64,000 nt of DNA from G965230615 sp965230615 (lineage in GTDB: Bacteria > Pseudomonadota > Gammaproteobacteria > HTCC5015). The stretch's first letter is position 1. Each line of letters opens with the position of its first letter. The stretch lies in contig OZ246012.1 of NCBI GenBank assembly GCA_965230615.1, forward strand, positions 4,340,001 through 4,404,000, read 5' to 3'. The position numbers and the translations under genes were made by a program. Below, piece by piece: positions 1-8,332 of the stretch. The notes below the pieces were generated by a model. That model had not been told where the DNA came from, did no database searches, and saw only the letters and a program-made list of their open reading frames with translations.

Positions 1-577
1 GACCAAATGCCTTGATAAAGTAGAAGCCGCTAGCAAGCACCCCAATAGCTGCACCGATACTATTGCAAAAATACAGCATGGCGATTGAGCTGCCTGAGGT
101 ATCGGGAAACTTGCGTAATATACCCGAGGTCATGAGCGGAAAGGTCATGCCGAGCAATATCGATTGTGGGGTAATAATCAGTGCTGCTACTGACCACTTT
201 AGCATATGGGCAAAGCTCCGGTTTTCAAGTGCCGGCAATACACTGTTATGCATAGTGTCTATAATAGTAACGAATGCCTCATGAAAAATGAGTGCGATAA
301 CCCCAACGATGCCTTCAACGATGGCGTACATTAATAAAGGTGTACGAAAGCGGGTGGAATATCGGCTGCTTAACCAAGCTCCGAGAGCCATGCCCCCCAT
401 AAAAATACTCAAGACCAGGGATTGTGCATAAGCAGCATGGCCTAAGAATAACTTTAGATAATGTGACCAGATTGATTCGTAAATCAGCCCGGCAAAGCCG
501 GATAAAACAAAGATGATGAAGTAAAGCGTTCGAGGAGTGTCGACCTTGAAGTCTGCCTTTAGAATACTCAAGTTCAT
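1..577 (-). CDS. Fused MFS/spermidine-synthase-like membrane protein, N-terminal part (cut by window edge)
   Basis: The frame is open on the minus strand from an ATG at 577 to the window edge, giving about 192 residues with no stop. The N-terminus carries the family signature SGFAGLIYE-W followed by a hydrophobic FMGGMALGAW segment, and several more membrane segments follow (including SVAALIITPQSILLGMTFP). This is the pattern of the membrane half of 'fused MFS/spermidine synthase' proteins, whose C-terminal aminopropyltransferase-like domain would lie beyond the window. Whether this protein makes a polyamine cannot be judged, because the catalytic part is missing. The ATG is preceded by AAGGACCCTCT, a weak ribosome-binding site. 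It is divergent from clpB with 148 nt between them. The family call comes from motif recognition only. Confidence 0.7.
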   Translation of the reverse strand, partial: MNLSILKADFKVDTPRTLYFIIFVLSGFAGLIYESIWSHYLKLFLGHAAYAQSLVLSIFMGGMALGAWLSSRYSTRFRTPLLMYAIVEGIVGVIALIFHEAFVTIIDTMHNSVLPALENRSFAHMLKWSVAALIITPQSILLGMTFPLMTSGILRKFPDTSGSSIAMLYFCNSIGAAIGVLASGFYFIKAFG

Positions 578-653
578 AGAGGGTCCTTGCGATTATTCTT
601 AAGTGTTATGTGGAGTGTACATGGTCTATAGCACAGGGGGAATATATTACACG

Positions 654-679
654 CTTGATTATCGGCCAAACGTCCATAT
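654..679 (+). promoter_or_regulatory. Possible sigma-32 (heat-shock) promoter of clpB
   Basis: CTTGATT at 654-660 resembles the sigma-32 -35 element CTTGAA, and TCCATAT at 673-679 resembles the -10 element CCCCATNT. The gap of about 12 nt is slightly short. It lies about 47 nt upstream of the clpB start, and clpB is a classical heat-shock gene, so a sigma-32 site is expected here. The match is imperfect. Confidence 0.4.
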
Positions 680-725
680 TATTGAACTGAGCTGGAAATC
701 TTAAGTATTAATTTAGGTGAATGCG

Positions 726-3311
726 ATGCGAATGGATAAACTAACGAATAAATTACAGCAGGCTTTACAAGAAGCACAGTCTTTAGCGAATAGCCGGGAT
801 CATCAGTTTGTTGAGCCAGCGCATGTAATGGCTGCGCTTTTGGATCAGCAAGGTGGTTCGATAAGGCATTTATTAGTGCAAATGGATGTTAATGTCAATT
901 TACTACGCTCCCAGTTATCGGAATATTTAGACCGTTTGCCCCAGGTTCAGGGACATGCGGGTAATATGCAAATCTCATCAGGCTTGGGGCGTGTTCTTAA
1001 TCAAATGGAGAAGCTCGCACAACAGCGGCGTGATGACTATATCTCCAGTGAGCTGTTTGTATTAGCCGTATTGGACGTTGATGATACATTGCAAACCCTA
1101 TTGAAAGAGTCGGGTGTTGTCAAAGGCGCTTTAGAAAAGCAAGTGGATGCTTTACGGGGCGGTGAGCCAGTGGAGGATCCCAATGCCGAAGAAAATCGCC
1201 GTGCGCTGGAAAAATATACAATCGACCTGACCGAGCGTGCTGAACAAAATAAGCTCGATCCAGTCATTGGCCGAGACAATGAAATTCGCCGGGCGATACA
1301 GATTTTGCAAAGGCGTACCAAAAATAACCCAGTGCTTATTGGTGAGCCAGGTGTGGGTAAAACCGCGATTGCTGAAGGTCTGGCGCAGCGGATTATCAAT
1401 GGTGAAGTGCCTGAAGCATTAAAGTCCAAGCGCTTATTGTCTCTTGATTTAGGGGCATTAATTGCTGGCGCAAAGTTTCGTGGTGAATTTGAAGAGCGCC
1501 TGAAAGCGTTACTCAATGATCTGGCCAAACAAGAAGGTCAGGTGATTTTGTTTATTGATGAATTGCATACGATGGTTGGCGCTGGTAAAGCCGAGGGCGC
1601 TATGGATGCGGGTAATATGCTAAAGCCTGCGCTCTCACGGGGAGAGTTACACTGTATTGGTGCCACCACATTAGATGAATATCGTGAATATATCGAAAAA
1701 GATGCTGCCCTGGAGCGACGCTTCCAGAAAGTGTTGGTCGATGAACCCTCAGTTGAAGATACCATTGCGATATTGCGTGGTCTGAAAGAGCGTTATGAGG
1801 TGCATCATGGTGTGGATATTACAGACCCGGCCATTATTGCCGCAGCCACCTTATCATACCGTTACATCACAGATCGGCAGTTACCGGATAAAGCGATCGA
1901 CTTGATCGATGAGTCGGCGAGTCGAATTCGTATTGAAATTGATTCAAAGCCAGAAGAGATGGATAGACTTGATCGGCGTTTGATTCAGCTAAAAATTGAA
2001 AATGAAGCCTTAAAGCAAGAAACCGATGAGGCATCCAAGAAACGTTTGCAGGCATTGCAAGCAGAGATTCAAGCGCTCGAAGCACAATATGCGGACCTTG
2101 AAGAGATATGGAAAGCTGAGAAGGCAGCAGTAGAAGGTTCCGCGCATATCAAAGAAGCTCTGGATCGTGCTCGGGTAGAGTTGGAAACAGCACGACGCGC
2201 AGGTGATTTGACGCGCATGTCGGAGTTGCAGTATGGGCGTATTCCTGAATTGGAAAAGCAGTTGGCCGAAGCTGCGCAATATGAAAATGGCGCAGATGAA
2301 ATGCAGTTGCTACGCAATAGTGTGACTGAAGAGGAAGTGGCTGAAATTGTATCCCGCTGGACAGGCATACCCATCAACAAGATGTTAGAGGGTGAGCGGG
2401 AAAAGCTGCTGCAAATGGAGCAGGTATTGACGCAGCGCGTGGTTGGTCAGGCAGAAGCGGTGACTGCTGTATCGGATGCGATACGGCGTGCCCGAGCTGG
2501 TCTGGCGGATCCCAAACGGCCTAATGGATCCTTTTTGTTTTTGGGGCCAACCGGCGTTGGTAAGACTGAGTTAACCAAAGCCTTAGCAGCATTTTTATTT
2601 GATACCGAAGATGCGATTGTGCGGATAGATATGTCTGAGTTTATGGAAAAGCATTCGGTAGCACGCCTCATTGGTGCGCCACCAGGTTATGTCGGCTATG
2701 AGCAAGGCGGTTATTTGACAGAAGCGGTCAGGCGTAAACCTTACTCTTTAATACTATTGGATGAGGTTGAAAAAGCACATCCAGATGTATTTAATATTCT
2801 GTTGCAGGTGCTCGATGATGGTCGGCTCACTGATGGTCAGGGGCGCACTGTTGATTTTAGAAATACCGTCATTGTGATGACATCTAATTTAGGCAGCCAA
2901 CAGATTCAGGATATGGCAGGTGCTAACAATTATGAGCGAATGAAAGCCGCTGTGATGGAAGTTGTGGGCGATCACTTTAGGCCGGAGTTTATCAACCGTA
3001 TTGACGAGTTGGTGGTATTCCACCCATTGGAAAAGGCGCAAATCAGAAAAATTGCCGATATTCAGCTTAATTATTTGCGTAAGCGTTTGGCAGCACGAGA
3101 GATTCAAGTAGAGATTTCTGATACGGCGCTTGATCGTTTGAGTGAAACGGGGTTTGATCCGGTATATGGCGCAAGACCATTAAGACGAGCCATTCAGCAA
3201 TATATCGAAAACCCATTAGCAAAAGAGTTACTGGAGGGTGATTTTGTGCCGGGTGATACCTTGCGGATTGATGCGCATGATCTGGGTTTTAAATTTGCAA
3301 AGTTAAATTAA
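726..3311 (+). CDS. clpB: ATP-dependent chaperone ClpB
   Basis: ClpB is a hexameric AAA+ disaggregase that pulls polypeptides out of aggregates together with DnaK/DnaJ/GrpE in the cytoplasm. The 861-residue product has the full layout: an N-terminal Clp_N domain (about 1-145), a first nucleotide domain with Walker A GEPGVGKT (about 205) and Walker B LFIDELH, the long ClpB-specific middle coiled coil (about 400-530), and a second nucleotide domain with Walker A GPTGVGKT (about 607) and LILLDE. The middle domain separates ClpB from ClpA and ClpC. A GTG at 717 is also in frame, but AGGTGA at 715-720 sits 5 nt before ATG 726, and the family normally begins MRMDKLT, so 726 is chosen. It appears monocistronic. 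Confidence 0.97.
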   Translation: MRMDKLTNKLQQALQEAQSLANSRDHQFVEPAHVMAALLDQQGGSIRHLLVQMDVNVNLLRSQLSEYLDRLPQVQGHAGNMQISSGLGRVLNQMEKLAQQRRDDYISSELFVLAVLDVDDTLQTLLKESGVVKGALEKQVDALRGGEPVEDPNAEENRRALEKYTIDLTERAEQNKLDPVIGRDNEIRRAIQILQRRTKNNPVLIGEPGVGKTAIAEGLAQRIINGEVPEALKSKRLLSLDLGALIAGAKFRGEFEERLKALLNDLAKQEGQVILFIDELHTMVGAGKAEGAMDAGNMLKPALSRGELHCIGATTLDEYREYIEKDAALERRFQKVLVDEPSVEDTIAILRGLKERYEVHHGVDITDPAIIAAATLSYRYITDRQLPDKAIDLIDESASRIRIEIDSKPEEMDRLDRRLIQLKIENEALKQETDEASKKRLQALQAEIQALEAQYADLEEIWKAEKAAVEGSAHIKEALDRARVELETARRAGDLTRMSELQYGRIPELEKQLAEAAQYENGADEMQLLRNSVTEEEVAEIVSRWTGIPINKMLEGEREKLLQMEQVLTQRVVGQAEAVTAVSDAIRRARAGLADPKRPNGSFLFLGPTGVGKTELTKALAAFLFDTEDAIVRIDMSEFMEKHSVARLIGAPPGYVGYEQGGYLTEAVRRKPYSLILLDEVEKAHPDVFNILLQVLDDGRLTDGQGRTVDFRNTVIVMTSNLGSQQIQDMAGANNYERMKAAVMEVVGDHFRPEFINRIDELVVFHPLEKAQIRKIADIQLNYLRKRLAAREIQVEISDTALDRLSETGFDPVYGARPLRRAIQQYIENPLAKELLEGDFVPGDTLRIDAHDLGFKFAKLN

Positions 3312-3389
3312 GCCCCATCTTGCGCAGCCCTTATTAGCCGCTACACTCAACATGTATTACTGATAAACACGCAGTAAAGGCAGGTCCGC

Positions 3390-3596
3390 GTGCAAACTAA
3401 GCAGAATATGCATAAGAGTATGTTGATGATACCGCTGATTGGCATTGTTGTTTTGCTGATCGGCGCTGCTTACTATTTTGGTCTGGGTAATAAAACCGCT
3501 GGTGCTGCGCATTTGCTTGGCGTATATGCTTTTGTGTATATGTTTATCATTTTTAAACGCAAGCTCCCTAAACGAAAACTAAAAGATAAGCAATAG
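3390..3596 (+). CDS. Small two-helix membrane protein, unknown function
   Basis: A 68-residue product starting at GTG 3390, with AAGGCAGG about 6 nt upstream. It has two hydrophobic stretches (about 11-32 and 40-55) and a basic tail (FKRKLPKRKLKDK), so it is likely an inner-membrane protein with a cytoplasmic C-terminus by the positive-inside rule. It follows clpB after 78 nt with no visible terminator and may be co-transcribed. I do not recognise a family. The hydrophobic/basic pattern and ribosome-binding site argue for a real gene, but the short length leaves doubt. Confidence 0.5.
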   Translation: MQTKQNMHKSMLMIPLIGIVVLLIGAAYYFGLGNKTAGAAHLLGVYAFVYMFIIFKRKLPKRKLKDKQ

Positions 3597-3817
3597 GATA
3601 AAGTCTGAATTTATAATGCGAAAGTTCTGATAATTTTTGGCTGGGCAATACTCGACCCTGGCTAGGAACGGGACTTACTAGCTGGATGCTTTATGAGTTT
3701 GGTGTGGGTGCAATAGTATTATCTATTACAAAGCTTTTTCTTATATAACATGATGAGATGCTGATATCCTTATCTTGCTGTGATGTGCTTGATGTAGTCC
3801 CTTTTTGGTTAAGCGAG

Positions 3818-4072
3818 TTACTGATCTTGTAATGTGGTATCGTTAAAAGAGAACGGTTGCTTGTTGCTTCCGGCTGATTGGTTTAGCTCTATATTAAGCG
3901 CTTTGTAATTGGCTTTAATCACAGGATCATTGCTGACTTTGCAAGCTTCAATAATATTGTACAAAGCATCAGGGTTGGATAGCTTAATAAATATACCCTG
4001 CTGGGTTGCAAACTGGCGGGCGATTCTGGTCATAATCCGTAATCCATGGCTAGAAATTCCTATCTCTTTCAT
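3818..4072 (-). CDS. Small protein resembling the C-terminal half of a STAS domain
   Basis: An 84-residue product with a very good ribosome-binding site (GGAGGAAGAACA directly before ATG 4072). Residues 4-50 (ISSHGLRIM, then an amphipathic helix and IFIKLSNPDAL) resemble the end of STAS domains, where an (I/D)SSGL motif at the tip of a helix is the phosphorylation site in anti-sigma-factor antagonists. The first half of the domain (the two leading strands) is absent, and the expected phospho-acceptor neighbourhood is SSHG rather than SSG. It could therefore be a domain fragment, a split gene or a coincidental similarity. The start overlaps the stop of a smaller reading frame upstream (ATGA). 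Confidence 0.45.
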   Translation of the reverse strand: MKEIGISSHGLRIMTRIARQFATQQGIFIKLSNPDALYNIIEACKVSNDPVIKANYKALNIELNQSAGSNKQPFSFNDTTLQDQ

Positions 4073-4236
4073 TGTTCTTCCTCCGCTGTAGTATTAGCAC
4101 TTGGTTGGCTTATAGCTAGATTAAGTTTAGCAATGGCGCTTGAAACTGGTGTGATATTGATCACAAATACGGTGCTCCCCGGAGCTTTACTCAAGGCTTT
4201 TACAATTAGTTGTTGTTTTGATTGTCGAATGTACAA
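4069..4236 (-). CDS. Possible 55-residue small protein overlapping the STAS-like gene
   Basis: The frame runs from TTG 4236 to TGA 4069-4071 on the minus strand. The stop overlaps the downstream ATG (ATGA), the usual geometry of translational coupling. The frame contains STVFVINITPVSSAIAKL and ends in an acidic TTAEEEQ. There is no ATG and no clear ribosome-binding site; a second TTG lies about 15 codons in. TATAGT at about 4249-4254 could be a -10 element for the minus strand. I do not recognise a family. It may simply be the unread leader of the STAS-like gene. Confidence 0.22.
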   Translation of the reverse strand: MYIRQSKQQLIVKALSKAPGSTVFVINITPVSSAIAKLNLAISQPSANTTAEEEQ

Positions 4237-4532
4237 TAGGTGTAGTCAAACTATACACTTTATGGCATCAGTTGTGGATGAGTCGATGATTTTTTAAAAC
4301 TTTGGTTGTATTGCGTCTAATGCTAAGTTGGTATTATTGGCTGCTGCTGCGATTGCTTAGCGTGACGAATATGCCAGGCAGTCCTAGCCATTAGGCTGCG
4401 TTTAACAATACGCTATAGTGCTCTATCACATAAAGGTGTTGGTTTCGTATATCATAAAAAGTAGGCATTTAGGACTATAATAAAGTAAGACAATCACTAT
4501 TGTTTATTAGCGTAAACATAAAGAGAAGTAGA

Positions 4533-6008
4533 GTGAAGTACATGCGGTTTACAGCAAATGCGTTTTTTATACTAATAATAATGGTTAACCATGCTATGGC
4601 TGCACCAGGTGATATCTTATTTTCTGATGATTTTGAGCGGGCAGCCTTAGGCGCCGACTGGACTGCCAGTGTTGGTACCGCAGCGGGTATCAACACACAA
4701 ACCGCGAATTCCGGTACCAGTGCACTATTTACGCGTCATCAGGCTGTGACGGTTACCAGCCGCGTGATTCCCTTATTAGTCCCGGGGGCGAGATTGGATG
4801 TTTGGGTGCGCCGGGGCGCCGATGCTTTTAGCGAGGATCCGGATGCTAATGAGGATTTCAGCATTGAGTATCAACGTGCTGATGCTACTTGGGTGCAGTT
4901 AGCCAGTTATGCTGGCAATGGTACGCCGGGTGAGACCCTTACTCCTAGTATTAACTTACCGGCGGCGGCATTACACAATAACTTCCAATTACGTTTTGTG
5001 CAAAGTGGTGGTAGTGGTTCTGACTTTGACTATTGGCATGTTGATGATGTGATCCTGACTGAAACCAGTTCAGGCGCAACACCGCCAGCGCTGGTGATGG
5101 GCGGCTGTGATGATTTTGAGAGCGGATTAGGTAATTGGACAACGACGGGTAGCTCATCGGGTACCAGCACGGCCACATCGCAGTCAGCCACAACCTCATT
5201 ACACCTCAATGGCGGTGTCGTGACAGTAGCATCAATTGCGATTGATACGGTGGGTAATTTTCAGGGAATATCCGTTTGGATAAGACGAGGAGCGGATGCT
5301 TTTAGTGAAAATCCCGATGCGGGTGAGAATTTAGTCGTTGAGTACTTTGACAATACCAGTACCTGGGTTGCTTTAGAAACGTTTCCTGGGACCGGTACCC
5401 AAGGACAGATTTTCAACCGAACGTACTTATTGCCTGCGGCTGCTAGTCATGCAAACTTTCAAGTGCGCTTTCGTTTGCTAGCGGGCAGTGGTCCAACCTT
5501 TGATTTTTGGCATATTGACGATGTTTGTATTAATGGTACCGGTGTGCCAGCGTTACAAGTCACTAAAATATCGTTAACTGAGTCAGACCCTGTGAACGGC
5601 ACATCGAATCCGAAAGCCATTCCGGGCAGTCAGATACTGTATATTGTTACCGTCGCTAATAGTGGTAATGGTGCCCCCGATAATGAAACATTGGTGATTG
5701 ATGATAGCCTTGCCAGTGGCTTGAGTTTATTTGTCGGTGATTTGGATGGCAGTGGTTCGCCGATACGCTTCGTGGATGGTTTAGGCGTTAATGGTAGTGG
5801 TTTGACATTTGATTTTACAAGTTTAGGCGATACGCTCGATGATATTGTGTTTCTCGATGGCAGTAATAATCCAATTACTCCCGTAGGTGTTGGGGGCTAT
5901 GACAGTAATGTGCGCGCTATCGAAATCACGCCGAGTGGCACAATGCGTACCAGCTCAGGTGGCTCTACCCCCAGCTTTCAGGTGCAGTTTAGAGTCAGGA
6001 TTGACTGA
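4533..6008 (+). CDS. Secreted protein with two tandem jelly-roll-like repeats and a C-terminal DUF11-like domain
   Basis: The 491-residue product has an N-terminal signal peptide ending AMA-APGD (about residue 23). Two homologous units of about 150 residues follow (about 28-185 and 195-345). Each begins with DDFE, contains VW(V/I)RRGADAFSE-PDA-E and ends with F(D)-WH(V/I)DDV. This is the look of MAM/concanavalin-like beta-sandwich repeats in extracellular proteins. From about residue 350 (SLTESDPVNGTSNPKAIPG, then YIVTVANSGNG) there is a DUF11-type Ig-like domain found in bacterial surface proteins. GTG 4533 is preferred (AGAGAAG a few nt upstream); ATG 4542 is an alternative, and TTG 4500 gives a poorer signal peptide. 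There is no PEP-CTERM or LPXTG anchor. Binding function is unknown. Confidence 0.75.
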   Translation: MKYMRFTANAFFILIIMVNHAMAAPGDILFSDDFERAALGADWTASVGTAAGINTQTANSGTSALFTRHQAVTVTSRVIPLLVPGARLDVWVRRGADAFSEDPDANEDFSIEYQRADATWVQLASYAGNGTPGETLTPSINLPAAALHNNFQLRFVQSGGSGSDFDYWHVDDVILTETSSGATPPALVMGGCDDFESGLGNWTTTGSSSGTSTATSQSATTSLHLNGGVVTVASIAIDTVGNFQGISVWIRRGADAFSENPDAGENLVVEYFDNTSTWVALETFPGTGTQGQIFNRTYLLPAAASHANFQVRFRLLAGSGPTFDFWHIDDVCINGTGVPALQVTKISLTESDPVNGTSNPKAIPGSQILYIVTVANSGNGAPDNETLVIDDSLASGLSLFVGDLDGSGSPIRFVDGLGVNGSGLTFDFTSLGDTLDDIVFLDGSNNPITPVGVGGYDSNVRAIEITPSGTMRTSSGGSTPSFQVQFRVRID

Positions 6009-6019
6009 GGTTGCTGTTA

Positions 6020-6832
6020 TCAGATCGTAGTGCTTAAAAAAGCATGAACTGCTGCGGTAAAAGCGGCTGTTTGTTCAACGTGCACCCAGTGGCCCGCATT
6101 GTCAATGTTGAGCAGTTGTACCTGTGGGAAGCGCTGTTGGATAGTGACCTCATCGTCAGCTTCTATATAGAAAGAGTCAGCCCCTTTGATAAACAAGGTT
6201 GGCTTATCGAAAAATGCACTATCACCTTGTGGGGCAGCACTGATCGCTGGGTAGTTAGCCTGGATTGCTGCCATATTACCGCGCCATTGGTAGTGGCCAT
6301 GACTATCACGACTGAGGTTGCTCAATAGAAATAAGCGCGTGGCTTGATCGGGCAGTATATCGGCAATCATCTGTTCGGCCTGTTTGCGGCTGGCGATATC
6401 GCCATGATCTATTGCCTGATTGATTGTGGCGATTGCCGCAAACACATCATCATGCCGAGGTGGATAAACCTTAGGGGCAATATCGACCACGATCAAGCGC
6501 TGAATGCTCGCTTGCTGGGTTGTTTGTAGTGCCAATTGCATAGCAACTTTGCCACCCATTGAATGCCCCAGCAGTTGTATCTGCTCAAGACCATGGTCGT
6601 GCATAAAGGTGCTGATGTCCTGAGCCATAAGGGCTAAGTCCATCTGTTCACTATGCGGCGATTGACCATGATTACGCAAATCTAAGGCATACACAGCACA
6701 ATGTGGCGTGAACAACTTACATAAGTTGCGCCAGTTATTCAGTGAACCGAACAAGCCATGTAGCACTACAAGTGGCGGTGTCTCCGCTAGGCTATCAGTT
6801 TCGGCAGGGAAGTATTGATAATGTAATTGCAT
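6020..6832 (-). CDS. ybfF: Alpha/beta-hydrolase, YbfF-type esterase
   Basis: A 270-residue alpha/beta hydrolase of the YbfF family, which cleaves short and medium acyl esters (including acyl-CoA in vitro in E. coli) in the cytoplasm. Visible landmarks are the oxyanion-hole motif VVLHGLFGS (22-30), DLRNHGQS (51-58), the nucleophile elbow GHSMGG with Ser91, and the catalytic His in NAGHW (His248). The C-terminus lies 11 nt from the end of the convergent secreted-protein gene. The ATG lies only 5 nt beyond a strong terminator hairpin and has almost no ribosome-binding site, so its own promoter must overlap that hairpin, or it depends on read-through. Confidence 0.88.
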   Translation of the reverse strand: MQLHYQYFPAETDSLAETPPLVVLHGLFGSLNNWRNLCKLFTPHCAVYALDLRNHGQSPHSEQMDLALMAQDISTFMHDHGLEQIQLLGHSMGGKVAMQLALQTTQQASIQRLIVVDIAPKVYPPRHDDVFAAIATINQAIDHGDIASRKQAEQMIADILPDQATRLFLLSNLSRDSHGHYQWRGNMAAIQANYPAISAAPQGDSAFFDKPTLFIKGADSFYIEADDEVTIQQRFPQVQLLNIDNAGHWVHVEQTAAFTAAVHAFLSTTI

Positions 6833-6837
6833 GCCAG

Positions 6838-6873
6838 AAAAAAGCCCGGCCCATAATATGGGACGGGCTTTTT
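6838..6873 (-). terminator. Rho-independent terminator after the cytochrome genes
   Basis: A near-perfect inverted repeat: AAAAGCCCGGCCCAT pairs with ATGGGACGGGCTTTT. It is followed on the minus strand by a short T run. It lies 19 nt past the stop of the cytochrome gene at 6892 and ends 5 nt before the ybfF ATG. Confidence 0.8.
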
Positions 6874-6891
6874 GCCATATTCAGAGTTGCT

Positions 6892-7233
6892 TTACTTGCC
6901 TGGCGGGGTTGGTTCTTTGACGATAGCAAGGCCATCTTGGCTAGCAAAATACGCAGCTAGATGCTCAATGTCTTCATCAGCAATGCCTGCGGCTAGTCCA
7001 ACCATCACGGGGTTTTTGCGGTCACCCGATTTATACGCTTTTAGTGCCTGGGCGAGATAGTCAGCATATTGGCCTGCCAACTTAGGGTAGCTAGGCATAA
7101 TGGGGGCTGCACCACCTGCACCGTGGCAGGCAACGCATGCTGCTGCTTTTTTCTCACCGATGGCCGGATCACCCGCGGCGATCGCTGTCAGGCTGGTTAA
7201 GCTTAGGATTGCACTAAACAGTAATTTTTTCAT
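6892..7233 (-). CDS. Small periplasmic c-type cytochrome (cytochrome c553/c5-like)
   Basis: A 113-residue class I cytochrome c with a cleavable signal peptide (hydrophobic 4-19, cleavage near AIAAGD), one haem-binding CVACH motif at about 33-37, and a C-terminal helix ending near YFASQ. The axial Met is probably that of NPVM (about residue 76). Such proteins shuttle electrons in the periplasm between the bc1 complex or dehydrogenases and terminal oxidases. It is the second gene of a tandem pair with a related cytochrome 20 nt upstream; the shared segments (PKLAGQ, ALKAYKSGDRK) indicate a duplication. Confidence 0.85.
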   Translation of the reverse strand: MKKLLFSAILSLTSLTAIAAGDPAIGEKKAAACVACHGAGGAAPIMPSYPKLAGQYADYLAQALKAYKSGDRKNPVMVGLAAGIADEDIEHLAAYFASQDGLAIVKEPTPPGK

Positions 7234-7252
7234 GAAAATTCGCCTTAAAGAA

Positions 7253-7570
7253 TTAGTTTGCAGTACTCAGATAAGCTGCTATATCAGCCATATCTTGCTC
7301 AGACAAGTTAGCCGCATTGGCTTTCATTGTCTCATGTTTTCGATCACCCGCCTTATAGGCTTTGAGCGCCTCAACAATGTACTCCGGGCTTTGGCCAGCG
7401 AGCTTTGGTACTTTATAAGACGGATAAACATTAAAGTAGTTGGCTTGAGCATGGCAACCATAGCATGTCTCGGCTTTGCTTTTGCCTGCTTCAGGGTTAC
7501 CGGCGGCCATGGTTTGGCTAGTTGCGGTTAATAATGTAATCAGCAAGGTCTTTTTTATCAGTCCAGTCAC
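7253..7570 (-). CDS. Small periplasmic c-type cytochrome, paralogue of its neighbour
   Basis: The 105-residue product has a signal peptide (hydrophobic LLITLLTATSQTMAA), a haem-binding CYGCH motif and the shared PKLAGQSPEYIVEALKAYK segment. The frame is open further upstream to 7654, but GTG 7570 is chosen because AGGAAGA stands 5 nt before it and the signal peptide then begins correctly (VTGLIKK). The axial Met is probably in HETMKANAANL. It forms a two-gene unit with the cytochrome at 6892-7233 (20-nt gap). Likely role: periplasmic electron transfer; the partner oxidase or reductase is not in the window. Confidence 0.82.
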   Translation of the reverse strand: MTGLIKKTLLITLLTATSQTMAAGNPEAGKSKAETCYGCHAQANYFNVYPSYKVPKLAGQSPEYIVEALKAYKAGDRKHETMKANAANLSEQDMADIAAYLSTAN

Positions 7571-7819
7571 TAGATTCTTCCTACATGATAATGGATCGGT
7601 TAGGGCTTTTCGGCGGGGCAGATTGTAAACCAAGTTCAACAGAGCTACCACCATACTCTGCGGATTAACAACAGTATAGGCAGATATTATAAAGATATTT
7701 AGGCACTTTCATGCTTGAATGACCTCAATGGTGCCTGCCTTAGTGGGCAGATTGCCTTGCCATATGGCATAAAGCCGCTATCACACAAGGTGTCGGCGGC
7801 ATTATACACGAACTTAAAT

Positions 7820-7847
7820 TTGCTATTAGCGCATCTATTTATATAAT
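7820..7847 (+). promoter_or_regulatory. Sigma-70-type promoter of fmdB/aspS
   Basis: TTGCTA (7820-7825) and TATAAT (7842-7847) are separated by 16 nt. A start point near 7854 would leave about a 40-nt leader before the fmdB ATG. It lies in the 325-nt divergent gap between the cytochrome and fmdB genes, in which I see no other gene. Confidence 0.6.
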
Positions 7848-7895
7848 TCGCGTCCAGATTTAGCAAATTAGCGCGAATAAGCGTCGGAGTGGATG

Positions 7896-8165
7896 ATGCC
7901 GTTTTATGAATACCAATGCCAATCTTGTGGTGCTGTGCATGAGGCCTTGCAGAAAATTAGTGATGCGCCGCTGACTGATTGTCCGGCCTGTGGCAAGCCT
8001 GAGTTGAAAAAGCTGATTTCAGCCGCTGGGTTTCGCTTAAAGGGAGGTGGCTGGTATGAGACCGACTTCAAGAGTAGTAATAAGCGTAATTTGCAGGATT
8101 CAGGCAGTTCTGCCAGCAAGAGTGACAGCAAAAAAAGCAGCAGTACGGATAAAAAAGCCAGTTAA
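7896..8165 (+). CDS. FmdB-family zinc-ribbon protein
   Basis: An 89-residue protein starting MPFYEYQC, with two zinc-binding knuckles, CQSC (about 7-10) and CPAC (about 29-32). These define the FmdB/CxxC-CxxC regulatory-protein family. The C-terminus is a low-complexity Ser/Lys tail (SSKSDSKKSSSTDKKAS) that is common in this family. Its function is not established; in many gammaproteobacteria it stands directly upstream of aspS, as here (167-nt gap). Two adjacent ATGs compete; GGAG is 6 nt before the second (7896), which is therefore preferred. Confidence 0.85.
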   Translation: MPFYEYQCQSCGAVHEALQKISDAPLTDCPACGKPELKKLISAAGFRLKGGGWYETDFKSSNKRNLQDSGSSASKSDSKKSSSTDKKAS

Positions 8166-8332
8166 TACTCGTAAAATTGTGGCCTGAGCTGGGCAAAGTG
8201 GCTCTGTGGCTTGCGTAGCCTGGCTGCAATCCGTAATATTCCCGCCTCGATACGCTGGCCTGATCAGCCACCCTTCACGAAGAGTGCTGCGGCCAGCCCA
8301 TATTATTCAGATTAGATAGCCGGATAGACAAC

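Noticed and set aside
1037..1528. 163-codon minus-strand frame inside clpB
   Set aside because: It is the antisense of a highly conserved gene, Ser/Ala/Arg-rich, with no ribosome-binding site.
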